Part shown: piece by piece, positions 25,840 through 35,128 of the stretch | Layout: the number at the start of each line of letters is the position of its first letter | How positions within the stretch are numbered: the stretch's first letter is position 1 | Assembly: GCA_045652425.1 (NCBI GenBank) | Contig: JAZRUG010000032.1 | Coordinates: forward strand, 111,930-175,929 | Direction of reading: 5' to 3' | Length of the DNA: 64,000 nt | Source: RGIG1995 sp045652425 | Lineage (GTDB): Bacteria > Bacillota > Clostridia > Oscillospirales > CAG-272 | Made by a program: the position numbers and the translations under genes | The notes under the pieces: model-generated | Seen by the model: only the letters and a program-made list of their open reading frames with translations | Told to the model about the DNA's origin: nothing | Database searches by the model: none

Positions 25840-26295
25840 ATGAACACCCAAAAAGAAACAGTAGATTTTGAATCACTTATCGAAAAAGAAGGTATACTAG
25901 TACACCTTACTAAAGGGTTCAGTATGATGCCACTTATTCGCCAAAACCGAGATACTATCATTGTAAAAAAAATGAAGAATCCCCCAAAAGCAAATGACGT
26001 TCTTCTTTACAAGGATAAAAGCGGAAGATATGTTCTCCACCGTGTAATTAAAGTCCTAAAAAACGGCTATATCATTCGTGGAGACAATAACTTTTTTAAT
26101 GAATACGATATTAAAGATGAAAACATAATCGGTATTCTCGATGGCTTTTACAGAGATGATAAATATATCGACTGTAACAATAATAAGTTATATAGGATAT
26201 ATATCCAGCTCAACAGACGTACGTATTATTTGAGAAAAGGTTATTCCAAAATTCGCTCCCTTCTGTCAAAAATCAAACACGCAATAATAAAATAA
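25840..26295 (+). CDS. S24/S26-family peptidase-like protein
   Basis: A 151-residue soluble relative of signal peptidase I. GFSMMPLI carries the nucleophile-type serine (Ser28) in the G-x-S-M-x-P box, and YVLHRVIKV carries a histidine (His67) where archaeal-type and SipW-type enzymes have their general base; GYIIRGDNN is the conserved GDNN box. There is no transmembrane helix, so it is not a classical membrane-anchored signal peptidase. It directly follows the PqqD-like gene, which suggests maturation of a modified peptide or polypeptide, but that is inference. A terminator follows. Confidence 0.78.
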   Translation: MNTQKETVDFESLIEKEGILVHLTKGFSMMPLIRQNRDTIIVKKMKNPPKANDVLLYKDKSGRYVLHRVIKVLKNGYIIRGDNNFFNEYDIKDENIIGILDGFYRDDKYIDCNNNKLYRIYIQLNRRTYYLRKGYSKIRSLLSKIKHAIIK

Positions 26296-26325
26296 AAATA
26301 CCTGCTTAATGAGCAGGTATTTTTT
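26294..26325. terminator. Terminator of the PqqD/S26 group, bidirectional
   Basis: Thirteen-base arms reading AAAAATACCTGCT, T run on each strand; separates it from the convergent gene ending at 26334. Confidence 0.85.
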
Positions 26326-26333
26326 CATTCAAT

Positions 26334-27662
26334 TCAAGCAACCGGAGCAACAGCCTCAACTACATTTTTTTCAGTCAAAGCAGACTTGTTGATTAAGTCA
26401 TCAACATTTTTTAAAATATCCATTATTTCAGCAGCCTCCTTTTTCTGTTCCTCTTTATCTCTGTGAATCTTTAAATCAAACATGGAAAGAATTTTCATAG
26501 ATGTGTCAGCGTCTTTTGTAATACTATTTACAGACGTCAAAATAAGCATCTTTTTAATAGGCAACATAGCATCACTGCAATTTAACCATTTCCCAAAAGC
26601 GTACAGAAATTCATCACTGTATAAAACCGCCTCTTCTTCTTTTTCAATTCTATTCATAAAATCACTCTCAATTAGATATTCGGTAAAACCAAGAGTGCCT
26701 TTTATACAAGTTTGAAAGTCCTTTTCAGGCATATCAAGCGAAGCGATAAACTCATCGGCAAAAATTTTTTCATCCCCCGTCAAACCGTTAGATGAACTAT
26801 TATACATATTTACAAGCTCATCCTTTGCAAGTAAATATAAATCATAAAACCATTCTTGACCGACAAGATTCTTATCAATATATTTTATCAATGATTGAAC
26901 TTTATCTTTTTGTTCATTTTCGGGAAGATTTTCTATTCCATTTAATTGTTCCAAAACACCGCTTACAGAGGAAATCATTTTGGGGAGATTAAGAGTCGAA
27001 TTTTCTATCTTCGTTTTTGCCAGTCCGTTATAAATAACTTCCATAGGCTTTGTCTTTGCTGCCTTAAGCAACGGATGATTGCCTATCTTTCCAACAATCT
27101 CCGAAGCCAAAACTGTATCTCCTGATTCGTCGGATGAACTGCTGATATTAATTACTTCTTCAGCTATCGGCACATAAGTTGCCATAGTTCCGTAAATCGG
27201 AAGCAACAAAAGCATTGAGAAAACCAAAGCTTCAACAAAACGCACACCAAGTCCTGCCCAACGCATTTTTTTGCCTTGAGGCTCAAACTTATCTTTTACA
27301 ATAACACTTGCAATAACTTTTATAATTATTGTCAAGAAAAACAATATAGTCGAAAACATAAACAAAGCAATAATGCCCTGTACAAGCCCCTTTGCAAAAA
27401 GCTCTATTAAGTTAGAAAACATTTCATCGGAATCAGCAATATTTTCCGCCATAATTGAGCCATAAATGCTATCAGCCATACCTGCTGCAAAAAACTTTGC
27501 TAAAACGGCACTTATAATTCCGGAAACAACAGTCGCACCAACCGATACCAAAGAACGATATAAGCCTTTTTTATAACCTCTTACACTATAAATAGAACCA
27601 TAAACAGAAGCATACAAAAGAAACGGTATCCACATCAAAAAAGTTATTAAAGCCGTATTCAC
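26334..27662 (-). CDS. CvpA-like membrane protein, extended
   Basis: A 442-residue protein whose first 190 residues hold about four hydrophobic segments with the YGSIYSVRGYKKGLYRSLVSVGATVVSG pattern reminiscent of CvpA (colicin V production) proteins. The remaining half is soluble, acidic and helical, without known motifs. I placed the start at a GTG (27662) five bases after GAGGTG; an upstream extension to 27731 lacks a ribosome site. It has its own strong promoter and stands alone. Function not known. Confidence 0.68.
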   Translation of the reverse strand: MNTALITFLMWIPFLLYASVYGSIYSVRGYKKGLYRSLVSVGATVVSGIISAVLAKFFAAGMADSIYGSIMAENIADSDEMFSNLIELFAKGLVQGIIALFMFSTILFFLTIIIKVIASVIVKDKFEPQGKKMRWAGLGVRFVEALVFSMLLLLPIYGTMATYVPIAEEVINISSSSDESGDTVLASEIVGKIGNHPLLKAAKTKPMEVIYNGLAKTKIENSTLNLPKMISSVSGVLEQLNGIENLPENEQKDKVQSLIKYIDKNLVGQEWFYDLYLLAKDELVNMYNSSSNGLTGDEKIFADEFIASLDMPEKDFQTCIKGTLGFTEYLIESDFMNRIEKEEEAVLYSDEFLYAFGKWLNCSDAMLPIKKMLILTSVNSITKDADTSMKILSMFDLKIHRDKEEQKKEAAEIMDILKNVDDLINKSALTEKNVVEAVAPVA

Positions 27663-27699
27663 GAAAACACCTCGCAAACTATTAAAAAATGTTAAGAAT

Positions 27700-27728
27700 A
27701 TTATATAATTTATTATGTGTTTTGTCAA
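27700..27728 (-). promoter_or_regulatory. Promoter of the CvpA-like gene
   Basis: Minus strand TTGACA (27728-27723), 17-base spacer, TATAAT (27705-27700); near consensus. It begins inside the terminator region of the aro operon. Confidence 0.75.
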
Positions 27729-27729
27729 C

Positions 27730-27771
27730 AAAAAATATGGTACACAGACTATAGCCGTGTACCATATTTTT
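27730..27771 (-). terminator. Terminator of the aro operon
   Basis: Stem with arms around ATATGGTACAC / GTGTACCATAT and a T run on the minus strand; it overlaps the stop codon of the DAHP synthase gene. Confidence 0.8.
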
Positions 27772-28798
27772 AAAGCATATCAGCAAGTTCAAGTATAAGT
27801 TTTTCTGTCTTTTCCCACCCAAGACATGGATCTGTAATCGACTTACCGTAAACGTGTTCTCCGACACATTGCGCACCGTCTTCAATATAGCTTTCAATCA
27901 TTAGCCCCTTTACAAGACTCTTTATGTCAGCGTTCTGCGCTCGGTTTTCAACTACCTCTTTAGCGATTCTTATCTGTTCAAGATATTTTTTTGAAGAGTT
28001 TGCATGGTTCGTGTCGATAATTGCGGCAGGATTTGTAAGTCCTGATTTGGCATACATTTCACATACATCTATCAAATTTTCATAATGATAATTCGATATG
28101 TTTTTTCCGGCAAAATCAGTATAGCCGCGCAATATGGCGTGTGTCAACGGGTTCCCGTCGCTCTTAACTTCCCATCCTCTGTAAATAAAAGTATGACTGC
28201 TCTGCGCAGCTTTTATGGAATTCATCATAATCGAAAGGTCACCACTCGTTGGGTTCTTCATACCTACAGGAATATCAAGTCCACTTGCAGTCAATCTGTG
28301 TTGTTGGTCCTCGGTAGATCTTGCGCCTACGGCTACATAAGAAAGTAAATCAGATAAATAACGGTGATTTTCCGGGTAGAGCATTTCGTCAGCACAAGTA
28401 AATCCATAGTCTTTTAACGCATCTAAATGCATCTCTCTTATAGCTACTATTCCCTTCAACATATCGGGCTTTTCGTCGGGGTTAGGCTGATGAAGCATAC
28501 CCTTATATCCAGCACCTGTCGTTCTTGGTTTATTGGTATATATACGGGGAATGATAATAATTTTGTCGTTAACCTCATCCTCTACTCTGCGCAGACGTGA
28601 AATATAATCAAAAACCGCCTCGTGATTATCTGCGGAACAAGGCCCTATTATAAGCAAAAATTTATCCGATGTCCCCTCAAATACCTCTTTTATTTCCTTA
28701 TCTCTTTTGTTCTTTATCTGTTCCATTTCCGCAGACACGGGGTATTCTTCTTTAATAACCTGCGGAATCGGAAGCTTTCTATAAAAATGCATATTCAT
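27770..28798 (-). CDS. 3-deoxy-7-phosphoheptulonate (DAHP) synthase, AroG/AroF type
   Basis: Joins phosphoenolpyruvate and erythrose-4-phosphate, the first shikimate pathway step. Marks of the type I alpha (AroFGH) family are LLIIGPCSADNHEA near residue 50, RIYTNKPRTTGAGYKGML, VAVGARSTEDQQHR, MKNPTSGDLSIMMN and AAIIDTNHANS, with MIESYIEDGAQ late. 342 residues, full length. It is the last gene of the pheA-aroB-aroC-aroE/K-aroQ-aroA run. Feedback specificity (Phe, Tyr or Trp) cannot be read from the sequence. Confidence 0.95.
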   Translation of the reverse strand: MNMHFYRKLPIPQVIKEEYPVSAEMEQIKNKRDKEIKEVFEGTSDKFLLIIGPCSADNHEAVFDYISRLRRVEDEVNDKIIIIPRIYTNKPRTTGAGYKGMLHQPNPDEKPDMLKGIVAIREMHLDALKDYGFTCADEMLYPENHRYLSDLLSYVAVGARSTEDQQHRLTASGLDIPVGMKNPTSGDLSIMMNSIKAAQSSHTFIYRGWEVKSDGNPLTHAILRGYTDFAGKNISNYHYENLIDVCEMYAKSGLTNPAAIIDTNHANSSKKYLEQIRIAKEVVENRAQNADIKSLVKGLMIESYIEDGAQCVGEHVYGKSITDPCLGWEKTEKLILELADML

Positions 28799-28819
28799 AT
28801 ATTTTTTCGCTTTCTATCG

Positions 28820-30025
28820 TTAGTTTTCCTTACTTATCTTTATTCCTAAACTATCTATTTTTTCAAAATAATCGGGGTAGCTTTTTGCTACACTTTCTGC
28901 GCCGACTATCGTACCGCCCGTAACAGAACAAAGCAAAGATAATGCCATTACTATTCTATGGTCATTATGTCCGTTAAGGTTTTCTGTAGGCTCTTTTAAA
29001 AGTCCTTTGTGAACTGTTACCGAGTCTTCAAAAACAGACACTTCTATTCCAAACTTTGCAAGTTCCTCTGCCATAGCAGCGGCTCTGTCGCTTTCTTTCA
29101 TCTTTAATCTGGCAGTTCCCGTGAACTCTGCACCGCCGCAAAACGCTGCCATAGCAAACATAACAGGGGCAAGGTCGGGACAATCGGACAAATCAAACTT
29201 TTTTGCGCCGTTTTTTAAATCTCTAAAAAACTTTTTATAAACTCTGTCACCTTGAAGTGTATCGGGGGTTGTCCCTTCAACCTCCACACTACCGCCTAAA
29301 AGATTAAACGCTTCAAGAAAAGCCGCATTTGAGCAATCTCCCTCAACGTTATACGTTCCGGCTTTATATTTCTGTCCGCCTTTTATAAAAAACACATTGT
29401 CTTTTCTTGATATTTCAACACCAAAAAACAGCATAGCTTGAAGTGTCAAATCAATATATGATACACTTTCAAACTTCCCCGTAACAGTCAAAATACTATC
29501 ATTTTCAAGAAGAGGCAAAACAAACAAGAGTCCTGTTATAAACTGACTCGAAATATCTCCCGGGACAGCATATTCACCCGCTGTAAGTTTTCCATACACC
29601 GTTACACTGTCAATTTTTTTATCAAAAAATATCCCTTGTTTATTGCATATATCTTCATATACGCTTAACGGTCTTTCAAAAAGTCTTTCGCTCCCGCAAA
29701 AAGTCATTTTCTTACCAAAAAGTAAAGCTAATGGTATCAAAAATCTTAAAGTACTTCCGCTTTCATTACAAAAAACTTCAACGTTTTCTTTTGTGCTTTT
29801 GGAGTCTAATCCGCCAATTTTTACAGAATCTCCCTTTTTCTCAACGTAAGCCCCCATATTTTTCAAACAATCTATGGTTGCTTGAATATCTTTAGAATAT
29901 GCAAGATTACGTATCTCTGCGCTCTCACTTAACGCACCGCATATAAGCGCTCTGTGAGCAACGCTTTTTGACGGCGGCGCTTCAATAACACCCTTGGCAA
30001 TTGATTTTTCTATTCTTACAATCAT
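28820..30025 (-). CDS. aroA: 5-enolpyruvylshikimate-3-phosphate synthase
   Basis: Transfers enolpyruvate to shikimate-3-phosphate. It shows APPSKSVAHRALICGALS at the start, ESGSTLRFLIPLALLFG, and late LKMKESDRAAAMAEEL and GHNDHRIVMALSL. About 401 residues. The ATG at 30025 is two bases after the aroQ stop; a GTG two codons earlier overlaps that stop and is an alternative. Confidence 0.95.
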   Translation of the reverse strand: MIVRIEKSIAKGVIEAPPSKSVAHRALICGALSESAEIRNLAYSKDIQATIDCLKNMGAYVEKKGDSVKIGGLDSKSTKENVEVFCNESGSTLRFLIPLALLFGKKMTFCGSERLFERPLSVYEDICNKQGIFFDKKIDSVTVYGKLTAGEYAVPGDISSQFITGLLFVLPLLENDSILTVTGKFESVSYIDLTLQAMLFFGVEISRKDNVFFIKGGQKYKAGTYNVEGDCSNAAFLEAFNLLGGSVEVEGTTPDTLQGDRVYKKFFRDLKNGAKKFDLSDCPDLAPVMFAMAAFCGGAEFTGTARLKMKESDRAAAMAEELAKFGIEVSVFEDSVTVHKGLLKEPTENLNGHNDHRIVMALSLLCSVTGGTIVGAESVAKSYPDYFEKIDSLGIKISKEN

Positions 30026-30027
30026 AA

Positions 30028-30462
30028 TCACTTACCGTATTTTGTATTCAAATATTCCATAGCTTCAAGGTATCCTTCAAAACCGTGCCCACATATCGTC
30101 TTCTCGCAATATTGTCTTACATAACTTATCTGTCTGAAATCTTCCCTCTTTGCTACGTCTGATATATGTACTTCAACAGTCGGAATACTAACAGCCTTTA
30201 ATGCATCGAGCAACGCAACACTTGTGTGCGTATAAGCGGCAGGATTCATAACAATACCGTCAAATTTACCGTAAGCATCTTGTATCTTGTCAACCAAACA
30301 GCCTTCGTGGTTCGATTGATACAACTCAATCTCTATATCATTCTCTGAAGCATATTTTTCAATCATTTCACACAAATATGCATAATTTTGTTTACCGTAA
30401 AGGTGCGGTTCTCTTATTCCGAGCATATTTATATTCGGTCCGTTAATTACAAGTATCTTCAT
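30028..30462 (-). CDS. aroQ: 3-dehydroquinate dehydratase, type II
   Basis: Dehydrates 3-dehydroquinate to 3-dehydroshikimate. The type II signature is clear: ILVINGPNINMLGIREPHLYG, a QSNHEGCLVDKIQDA segment and VMNPAAYTHTSVALLDAL, with VEVHISDVAKREDFRQIS. 144 residues. It overlaps the aroE/K fusion by 20 bases and precedes aroA. Confidence 0.96.
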   Translation of the reverse strand: MKILVINGPNINMLGIREPHLYGKQNYAYLCEMIEKYASENDIEIELYQSNHEGCLVDKIQDAYGKFDGIVMNPAAYTHTSVALLDALKAVSIPTVEVHISDVAKREDFRQISYVRQYCEKTICGHGFEGYLEAMEYLNTKYGK

Positions 30463-31696
30463 CGCAAAAATCCTTCTTAATCAGTTGCATATTTTCCTGT
30501 GCATCATTTTCTATGCGTATATGTCTGTCGCATCTTGAAGTATAGAGAGGATATCTTTCCCTATATCGCTTTTCAAGATCGGCTCTGTTGCTTGACAAAG
30601 GTCTGTCGGATGTAGCAACAATATTTTCAATATTTCGGTCAATGAAGTATATTCTTCCGTTTTCACCCAGCATTTCCATATTCAGAGGGTTTAATATAGC
30701 TCCGCCCCCTGTGGCAATAACTGCACTTTGCACTGACGAAAGTTCAATTATCACCTCAGTTTCAAGCTTTCTGAATACTTCTTCACCCTCTTCGGCAAAT
30801 ATCTGCGGTATTGGTTTATTAACCTTTTTGACTATCTCTTCATCAGTATCTATAAATACTCTTCCAAGCTCTTTGGCAAGTAACTTACCTATAGTCGATT
30901 TTCCGCTTCCGGGCATACCGGTCAGAACTACATTTTCTTTAAATCTTACGAGTTCTCCGTAAACTCTGTCTATTTCCGATACCGGAACCTCGGTATCTAT
31001 AAACTTTTCCGCGGCAACTGCTGCCTGAGCCACAAGCATATACAAACCGCCTACGGCATTTATTCCTTTTTTTCTTGCATCATATACAAGCTTTGAGCGA
31101 AGGGGGTTATAAACAGCGTCAACTACAGAAACAACATTAGGATAATCCTCTAAATCTATGGGAGAATAACCTATTTTCGGATACATTCCCACCGGAGTCG
31201 TGTTGATTATAACATCTGTATCTGCGTGTTTTACCTTTGCATCACTATAAGTAATACAATCTTCTTTACCTTCTCTTGAAACACGGTAAATCGAAGAACA
31301 TTCCATACTTTTAGCTACTGCAAGGGCTGTCTTTGATGTTCCGCCGCTTCCAAGTATCAAAACCTTTTTGCCCTTTAATTTAATTCCGTTACGATTTATA
31401 AGAACTGACAATCCTGAAAAATCTGTGTTATATCCTTTTAAGTAACCATTTTCGTTTACAATAGTATTTACAGCACCTATCATTTTTGCAGTATCGCTAA
31501 TCCAATCAAGATAAGGTATTACACTTTCTTTGTATGGAATAGTAACGTTAATTGCCTTAAAATCCTTCTTGCGCATAAATGCATCAAGCTTGTCTTTAGG
31601 TACCTCACATAATTCGTAATCGTAATCAAAAAGTCTGTTATGAATATCTTTTGAAAAACTGTGTCCCAGCTTTTCGGCTATACATCCGTATACCAT
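30443..31696 (-). CDS. Shikimate dehydrogenase-shikimate kinase fusion (AroE-AroK)
   Basis: A single reading frame covers two consecutive pathway enzymes. Residues 1 to about 255 are AroE: KLGHSFSKDIHNRLF, NVTIPYKESVIPYLD, GAVNTIVNENGYLKGYNTD and an NADP fold VLILGSGGTSKTALAVAK. From about residue 260 follows shikimate kinase: VVLTGMPGSGKSTIGKLLA (P-loop), FIDTDEEIV, EEGEEVFRKLETEV, VIATGGGAIL and DRPLSS. The linker is only a few residues. The start ATG (31696) is two bases after the aroC stop; an in-frame extension upstream lies inside aroC. Shikimate therefore could pass within one polypeptide. Confidence 0.95.
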   Translation of the reverse strand: MVYGCIAEKLGHSFSKDIHNRLFDYDYELCEVPKDKLDAFMRKKDFKAINVTIPYKESVIPYLDWISDTAKMIGAVNTIVNENGYLKGYNTDFSGLSVLINRNGIKLKGKKVLILGSGGTSKTALAVAKSMECSSIYRVSREGKEDCITYSDAKVKHADTDVIINTTPVGMYPKIGYSPIDLEDYPNVVSVVDAVYNPLRSKLVYDARKKGINAVGGLYMLVAQAAVAAEKFIDTEVPVSEIDRVYGELVRFKENVVLTGMPGSGKSTIGKLLAKELGRVFIDTDEEIVKKVNKPIPQIFAEEGEEVFRKLETEVIIELSSVQSAVIATGGGAILNPLNMEMLGENGRIYFIDRNIENIVATSDRPLSSNRADLEKRYRERYPLYTSRCDRHIRIENDAQENMQLIKKDFCDEDTCN

Positions 31697-31698
31697 TT

Positions 31699-32793
31699 TT
31701 ATTTCGCCAACCAATCCGTGCCATATCTTGTTGTAAGTAAATCCGCAACCGTAAGTGCAATCATACAATCAACAACTATTCTTGCCCTGTGAACTATACA
31801 AGGATCGTGTCTTCCTTTTGAATGAAGAACTGCATCTTGCATTTCTTTAATATCCACCGTATCTTGTTCCATACTCAAAGTCGGAGTAGGTCTTACGGCA
31901 CATCTGAACAAAATCGGCATACCGTTTGTTATTCCGCCGTTAATTCCACCTGCGTTATTCGTCTTTGTGTATATTTTTCCGCCTTCGGTATAAAAACTGT
32001 CATTTGCTTCTCTTCCGGTCATATCGGCAATAGCAAATCCTGCGCCGAATTCAATTCCCTTTATTCCGGGAATAGCAAACATAGCATGGGAAATCATCCC
32101 CTCAAGTGTATCAAACATAGGTTCTCCTACACCTGCATCAAGCCCTGTAATTACAGTTTCAAGTATACCGCCTACGCTGTTTCCATTTTTCTTTGCCTCT
32201 GTTATTGCATAAGTCATTTTTTCTGCAACAGAATCATCAAGTACGGCAAAACTCTTTTCGTATAAACTGTCTATCTCAAAATTAACATTACCGGAAAAAT
32301 CAATATCAGATATTCCTGCACATTTCTTTATGTGAGTGCCTATCTTAATTCCCTTTTTATTCAATGCTGGTAAAACTATAGCTCCTGCCGCAACTATAGC
32401 CGCGGTTATTCTTCCGCTGAAATGTCCTCCACCTCTGTAATCCTCAAATCCGTGATACTTACAGTTCGCAGTATAATCAGCGTGAGACGGTCTCGCCAAC
32501 CATCGCGTTGATGAATAATCCTTGGATCTTGTATCGCTGTTTGGTATAAATATGCTTATCGGAGTCCCCGTCGTTCTTCCTTCAAAAACACCGCTTTGAA
32601 TCACAAATTCATCCTTTTCCTGCCGCGACGTTGATATTACTCCCATAGGTCTGCGCAAAGAAAGAAGCTTGTCTATATATTTCGTATCTACTTCTATACC
32701 GGGAGAGAGTCCGTCTATTACTACACCTATTCCCGCGCCGTGACTTTCACCATAAATTGTGCAAGAAATATTGCTTCCGAAAGTATTCCTCAT
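31699..32793 (-). CDS. aroC: Chorismate synthase
   Basis: Makes chorismate from EPSP with reduced FMN. It shows IYGESHGAGIGVVIDGLSPG, RRPMGVISTSRQEKDE, and SRRP-like segments with GGHFSGRITA, GGILETVITGLDAGVG and CAVRPTPTLSMEQDTVD. 364 residues. It overlaps aroB by four bases and is coupled to the aroE/K start. Confidence 0.96.
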   Translation of the reverse strand: MRNTFGSNISCTIYGESHGAGIGVVIDGLSPGIEVDTKYIDKLLSLRRPMGVISTSRQEKDEFVIQSGVFEGRTTGTPISIFIPNSDTRSKDYSSTRWLARPSHADYTANCKYHGFEDYRGGGHFSGRITAAIVAAGAIVLPALNKKGIKIGTHIKKCAGISDIDFSGNVNFEIDSLYEKSFAVLDDSVAEKMTYAITEAKKNGNSVGGILETVITGLDAGVGEPMFDTLEGMISHAMFAIPGIKGIEFGAGFAIADMTGREANDSFYTEGGKIYTKTNNAGGINGGITNGMPILFRCAVRPTPTLSMEQDTVDIKEMQDAVLHSKGRHDPCIVHRARIVVDCMIALTVADLLTTRYGTDWLAK

Positions 32794-33803
32794 TTCTTTA
32801 ATCCTTCCCTTACCATTTCTTCAAATTCTGAAATTTTCATCTTGAGAAGTTTTGCTTTTCCTATCTCTGCAACATAAACAACAGTTATATCGTCTCCCGA
32901 TGCTTTTTTATCGTGTCTGCACGCATCAATAAGCTGTTCTGCGGTATATTCCGTCTCTGTCGGAAGATTCAACTTTTTAAGTATAGGCAAGAGCCTTTCT
33001 CTTATGCTTCCTACACACATCGGCACCATACCAATGCTCACGCACTCTCCGTGATAAAGGGTATCAAGTTCATTTACGCTTTCAATGGCGTGAGCCAAAG
33101 TATGACCGAAATTCAGCGTCTTACGTAGTCCCGATTCTTTTTCGTCTTCTTCTACCACGTATTTCTTTATGTAAAGAGAACGCTCTATTATCGTATCAAT
33201 ATTTTCTTTTATATCCCCTTTTTCAAATATGTCAAACAATACGGAATCGTTTATCATCGACATCTTCAACGCTTCGGCTAAACCGTTTGAAATTTGTCTT
33301 TCGGGCAAAGTACTCAAAGTATCAGAATCTATCAGTACTCCGTTTGGTGGATAAAATGCGCCAACAATATTTTTCAATCCCATAAAATCTATCGCGGTTT
33401 TTCCTCCGATTGATGAATCAACCTGCGATAAAACCGTTGTAGGAATATTATAAAAGTCTACGCCTCTCATAAAGCTTGAGGCAACAAAGCCCGAAAGGTC
33501 GCCGACAACTCCGCCTCCTACGGCAACAACACAGTCTGTTCTTGTAAAATTGTTGTTTACCATACATTCCAAAAGGTACTTGTAGGTATCTATGTTTTTT
33601 GATTTTTCCCCTTGTTCAAACTTTACTATAACAGCCTCTTTACAACAAGAAGCAACAGTTTCTGCATATTGAAAAGGAACTCCCGTGTCAGTTACAACAA
33701 AAACCTTTCGGTTCAGGTTAAAGTACTCTCCTGCCTTTTTCAATGCGCCTCTTTCGAGATATATGTTATACGAGCTGTTTTGTGTTTTTACCGGAATAAT
33801 CAT
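32790..33803 (-). CDS. aroB: 3-dehydroquinate synthase
   Basis: NAD-dependent cyclisation of DAHP to 3-dehydroquinate. It contains KVFVVTDTG, FEQGEKSKN, DCVVAVGGGVVGDLSGFVASSFMRG, PTTVLSQVDSSIGGKTAID and LNFGHTLAHAIE. The start is set at the ATG at 33803; the frame is open to a TTG at 33848 that overlaps pheA. About 337 residues, slightly short but complete. Confidence 0.95.
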   Translation of the reverse strand: MIIPVKTQNSSYNIYLERGALKKAGEYFNLNRKVFVVTDTGVPFQYAETVASCCKEAVIVKFEQGEKSKNIDTYKYLLECMVNNNFTRTDCVVAVGGGVVGDLSGFVASSFMRGVDFYNIPTTVLSQVDSSIGGKTAIDFMGLKNIVGAFYPPNGVLIDSDTLSTLPERQISNGLAEALKMSMINDSVLFDIFEKGDIKENIDTIIERSLYIKKYVVEEDEKESGLRKTLNFGHTLAHAIESVNELDTLYHGECVSIGMVPMCVGSIRERLLPILKKLNLPTETEYTAEQLIDACRHDKKASGDDITVVYVAEIGKAKLLKMKISEFEEMVREGLKK

Positions 33804-33816
33804 TTTCTTCGCCCCG

Positions 33817-34905
33817 TTAAATATGAATTTCTTTTTCAAATCTTCCAATAACCTTTAAATTTGAGCAACACTTTTCAAGCTCTTCAAGCATAGCCTTGCC
33901 CTGCCAACTGTCTATATTACCTTCACCCTCAACATAGAAGAAATAATCCCACACCAATTCTTTGGTCGGTCTGCTCTTCAATGCTCTCAAGTTAAATCCG
34001 TGCTGACCTATTACCGATATCGCACGTCCCAACGAACCTGCGGCATTCTTCACCGTAAACAACATAATAAATCTGTCATCAGTTGAAGAAGACGCTCTGT
34101 TTGAACGGGAAAATACGGCAAATCTCGTCGTATTCGTATTACTTTCGTTAATATGAGAAGCAAGTACTTTCAATCCAAACTTTTCAGCCGCTTCAATGCT
34201 TCCGATTGCCGCAATATCTTTTCTTCCCGATTCTGCAACCATTTTTGCCGCAACAGCTGTATTAACAGCATCTTCGGTTTCAAACCCGTGTTTTTCTATA
34301 TACGATGCGCTTTGTCCCAACGCCTGCGGATGACTGATTACTTTTTTTATATCGTCAATGGTCGTACCCTTATTAGCCAAAAGATTCTGCACAACATCAG
34401 CTTCGTAGACGCCGTTTATATAAAGACTGCCAAAAAAAGCCAAATCAAGAACGTTTCCAACATCACCGTTGTGGCTGTTTTCGATAGGCAAAAGAACGCA
34501 ATCGCATTCACCGTTCTCCACAGCTTTATAAGCAGATTTAAAATCACCGTAAGGCACACAAAAAGCATCGGGAAATATTTTTTGAGCAGCAATATTTGCA
34601 AATGCGCCTTCAACACCGCTGTATGCAACTTTCATTCCTTCAAGGAGCTTGTGCTGCATATCCTTTGAAAGTTTTATATTATTCTTCAAAAAATTTACGT
34701 AATACGACCTATATTCTTCATTTTCGATATAATCGGAATTACGCTTAATCATTTCTTCCTCGCGACCAAAATCGTCAATCGGAATACCATTCTCCTTTTT
34801 GTACTCGGAAACTATCTTCACAGCGTCCATTCTTTTTTCAAAAAGACGCGCCATTTCCTTGTCGGCTTCATTAATTATCTCTCTTGCCCTTTGGAGTTCA
34901 CTCAT
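33817..34905 (-). CDS. pheA: Chorismate mutase / prephenate dehydratase (P-protein)
   Basis: Bifunctional enzyme leading from chorismate to phenylpyruvate. Residues 1-85 form the helical chorismate mutase (REIINEADKEMARLFEKRMDAVKIVSEYKKENG). The prephenate dehydratase part starts VAYSGVEGAFANIAA, with VLPIENSHNGDVGNVLDLAF, VISHPQALGQ and NTTRFAVFSR. The C-terminal ACT domain (GSLGRAISVIGQHGFNLRALKSRP) gives Phe feedback in this family. Start: ATG at 34905, with AAAGGTG upstream. First gene of the aromatic operon; a tyrA is not present here. Confidence 0.95.
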   Translation of the reverse strand: MSELQRAREIINEADKEMARLFEKRMDAVKIVSEYKKENGIPIDDFGREEEMIKRNSDYIENEEYRSYYVNFLKNNIKLSKDMQHKLLEGMKVAYSGVEGAFANIAAQKIFPDAFCVPYGDFKSAYKAVENGECDCVLLPIENSHNGDVGNVLDLAFFGSLYINGVYEADVVQNLLANKGTTIDDIKKVISHPQALGQSASYIEKHGFETEDAVNTAVAAKMVAESGRKDIAAIGSIEAAEKFGLKVLASHINESNTNTTRFAVFSRSNRASSSTDDRFIMLFTVKNAAGSLGRAISVIGQHGFNLRALKSRPTKELVWDYFFYVEGEGNIDSWQGKAMLEELEKCCSNLKVIGRFEKEIHI

Positions 34906-34944
34906 AACCCTTTGCACCTTTTTTCAGTATAAATATAATAAAAT

Positions 34945-34973
34945 ATTATAAAACTAATTAATTAGGAAGTCAA
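34945..34973 (-). promoter_or_regulatory. Promoter of the pheA-aro operon
   Basis: Minus strand TTGACT (34973-34968), 17-base spacer, TATAAT (34950-34945). No T-box or leader peptide is seen between it and pheA. Confidence 0.75.
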
Positions 34974-35046
34974 TAATTTTTATTTAAAAAAATATGGTTT
35001 CCAAAGATTGTGAATTTTTTATTAACATTGCAACCTTTTATACCAA

Positions 35047-35128
35047 TTTAATCCAAATGTGTGGTAAAATAAATAGGATTATGGATTTATCCAAAACATT
35101 TTATTTTTTAAAACAATTTTAATCCAAA
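35047..35128 (+). promoter_or_regulatory. Three direct repeats and an extended -10 upstream of the decarboxylase operon
   Basis: TTTAATCCAAA occurs at 35047-35057 and 35118-35128, with a near copy TTTATCCAAA at 35086-35095. An extended -10 element TGGTAAAAT lies at 35062-35070 between the first two copies. Their placement around the promoter suggests an operator for a repressor or activator that I cannot name. Confidence 0.45.
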
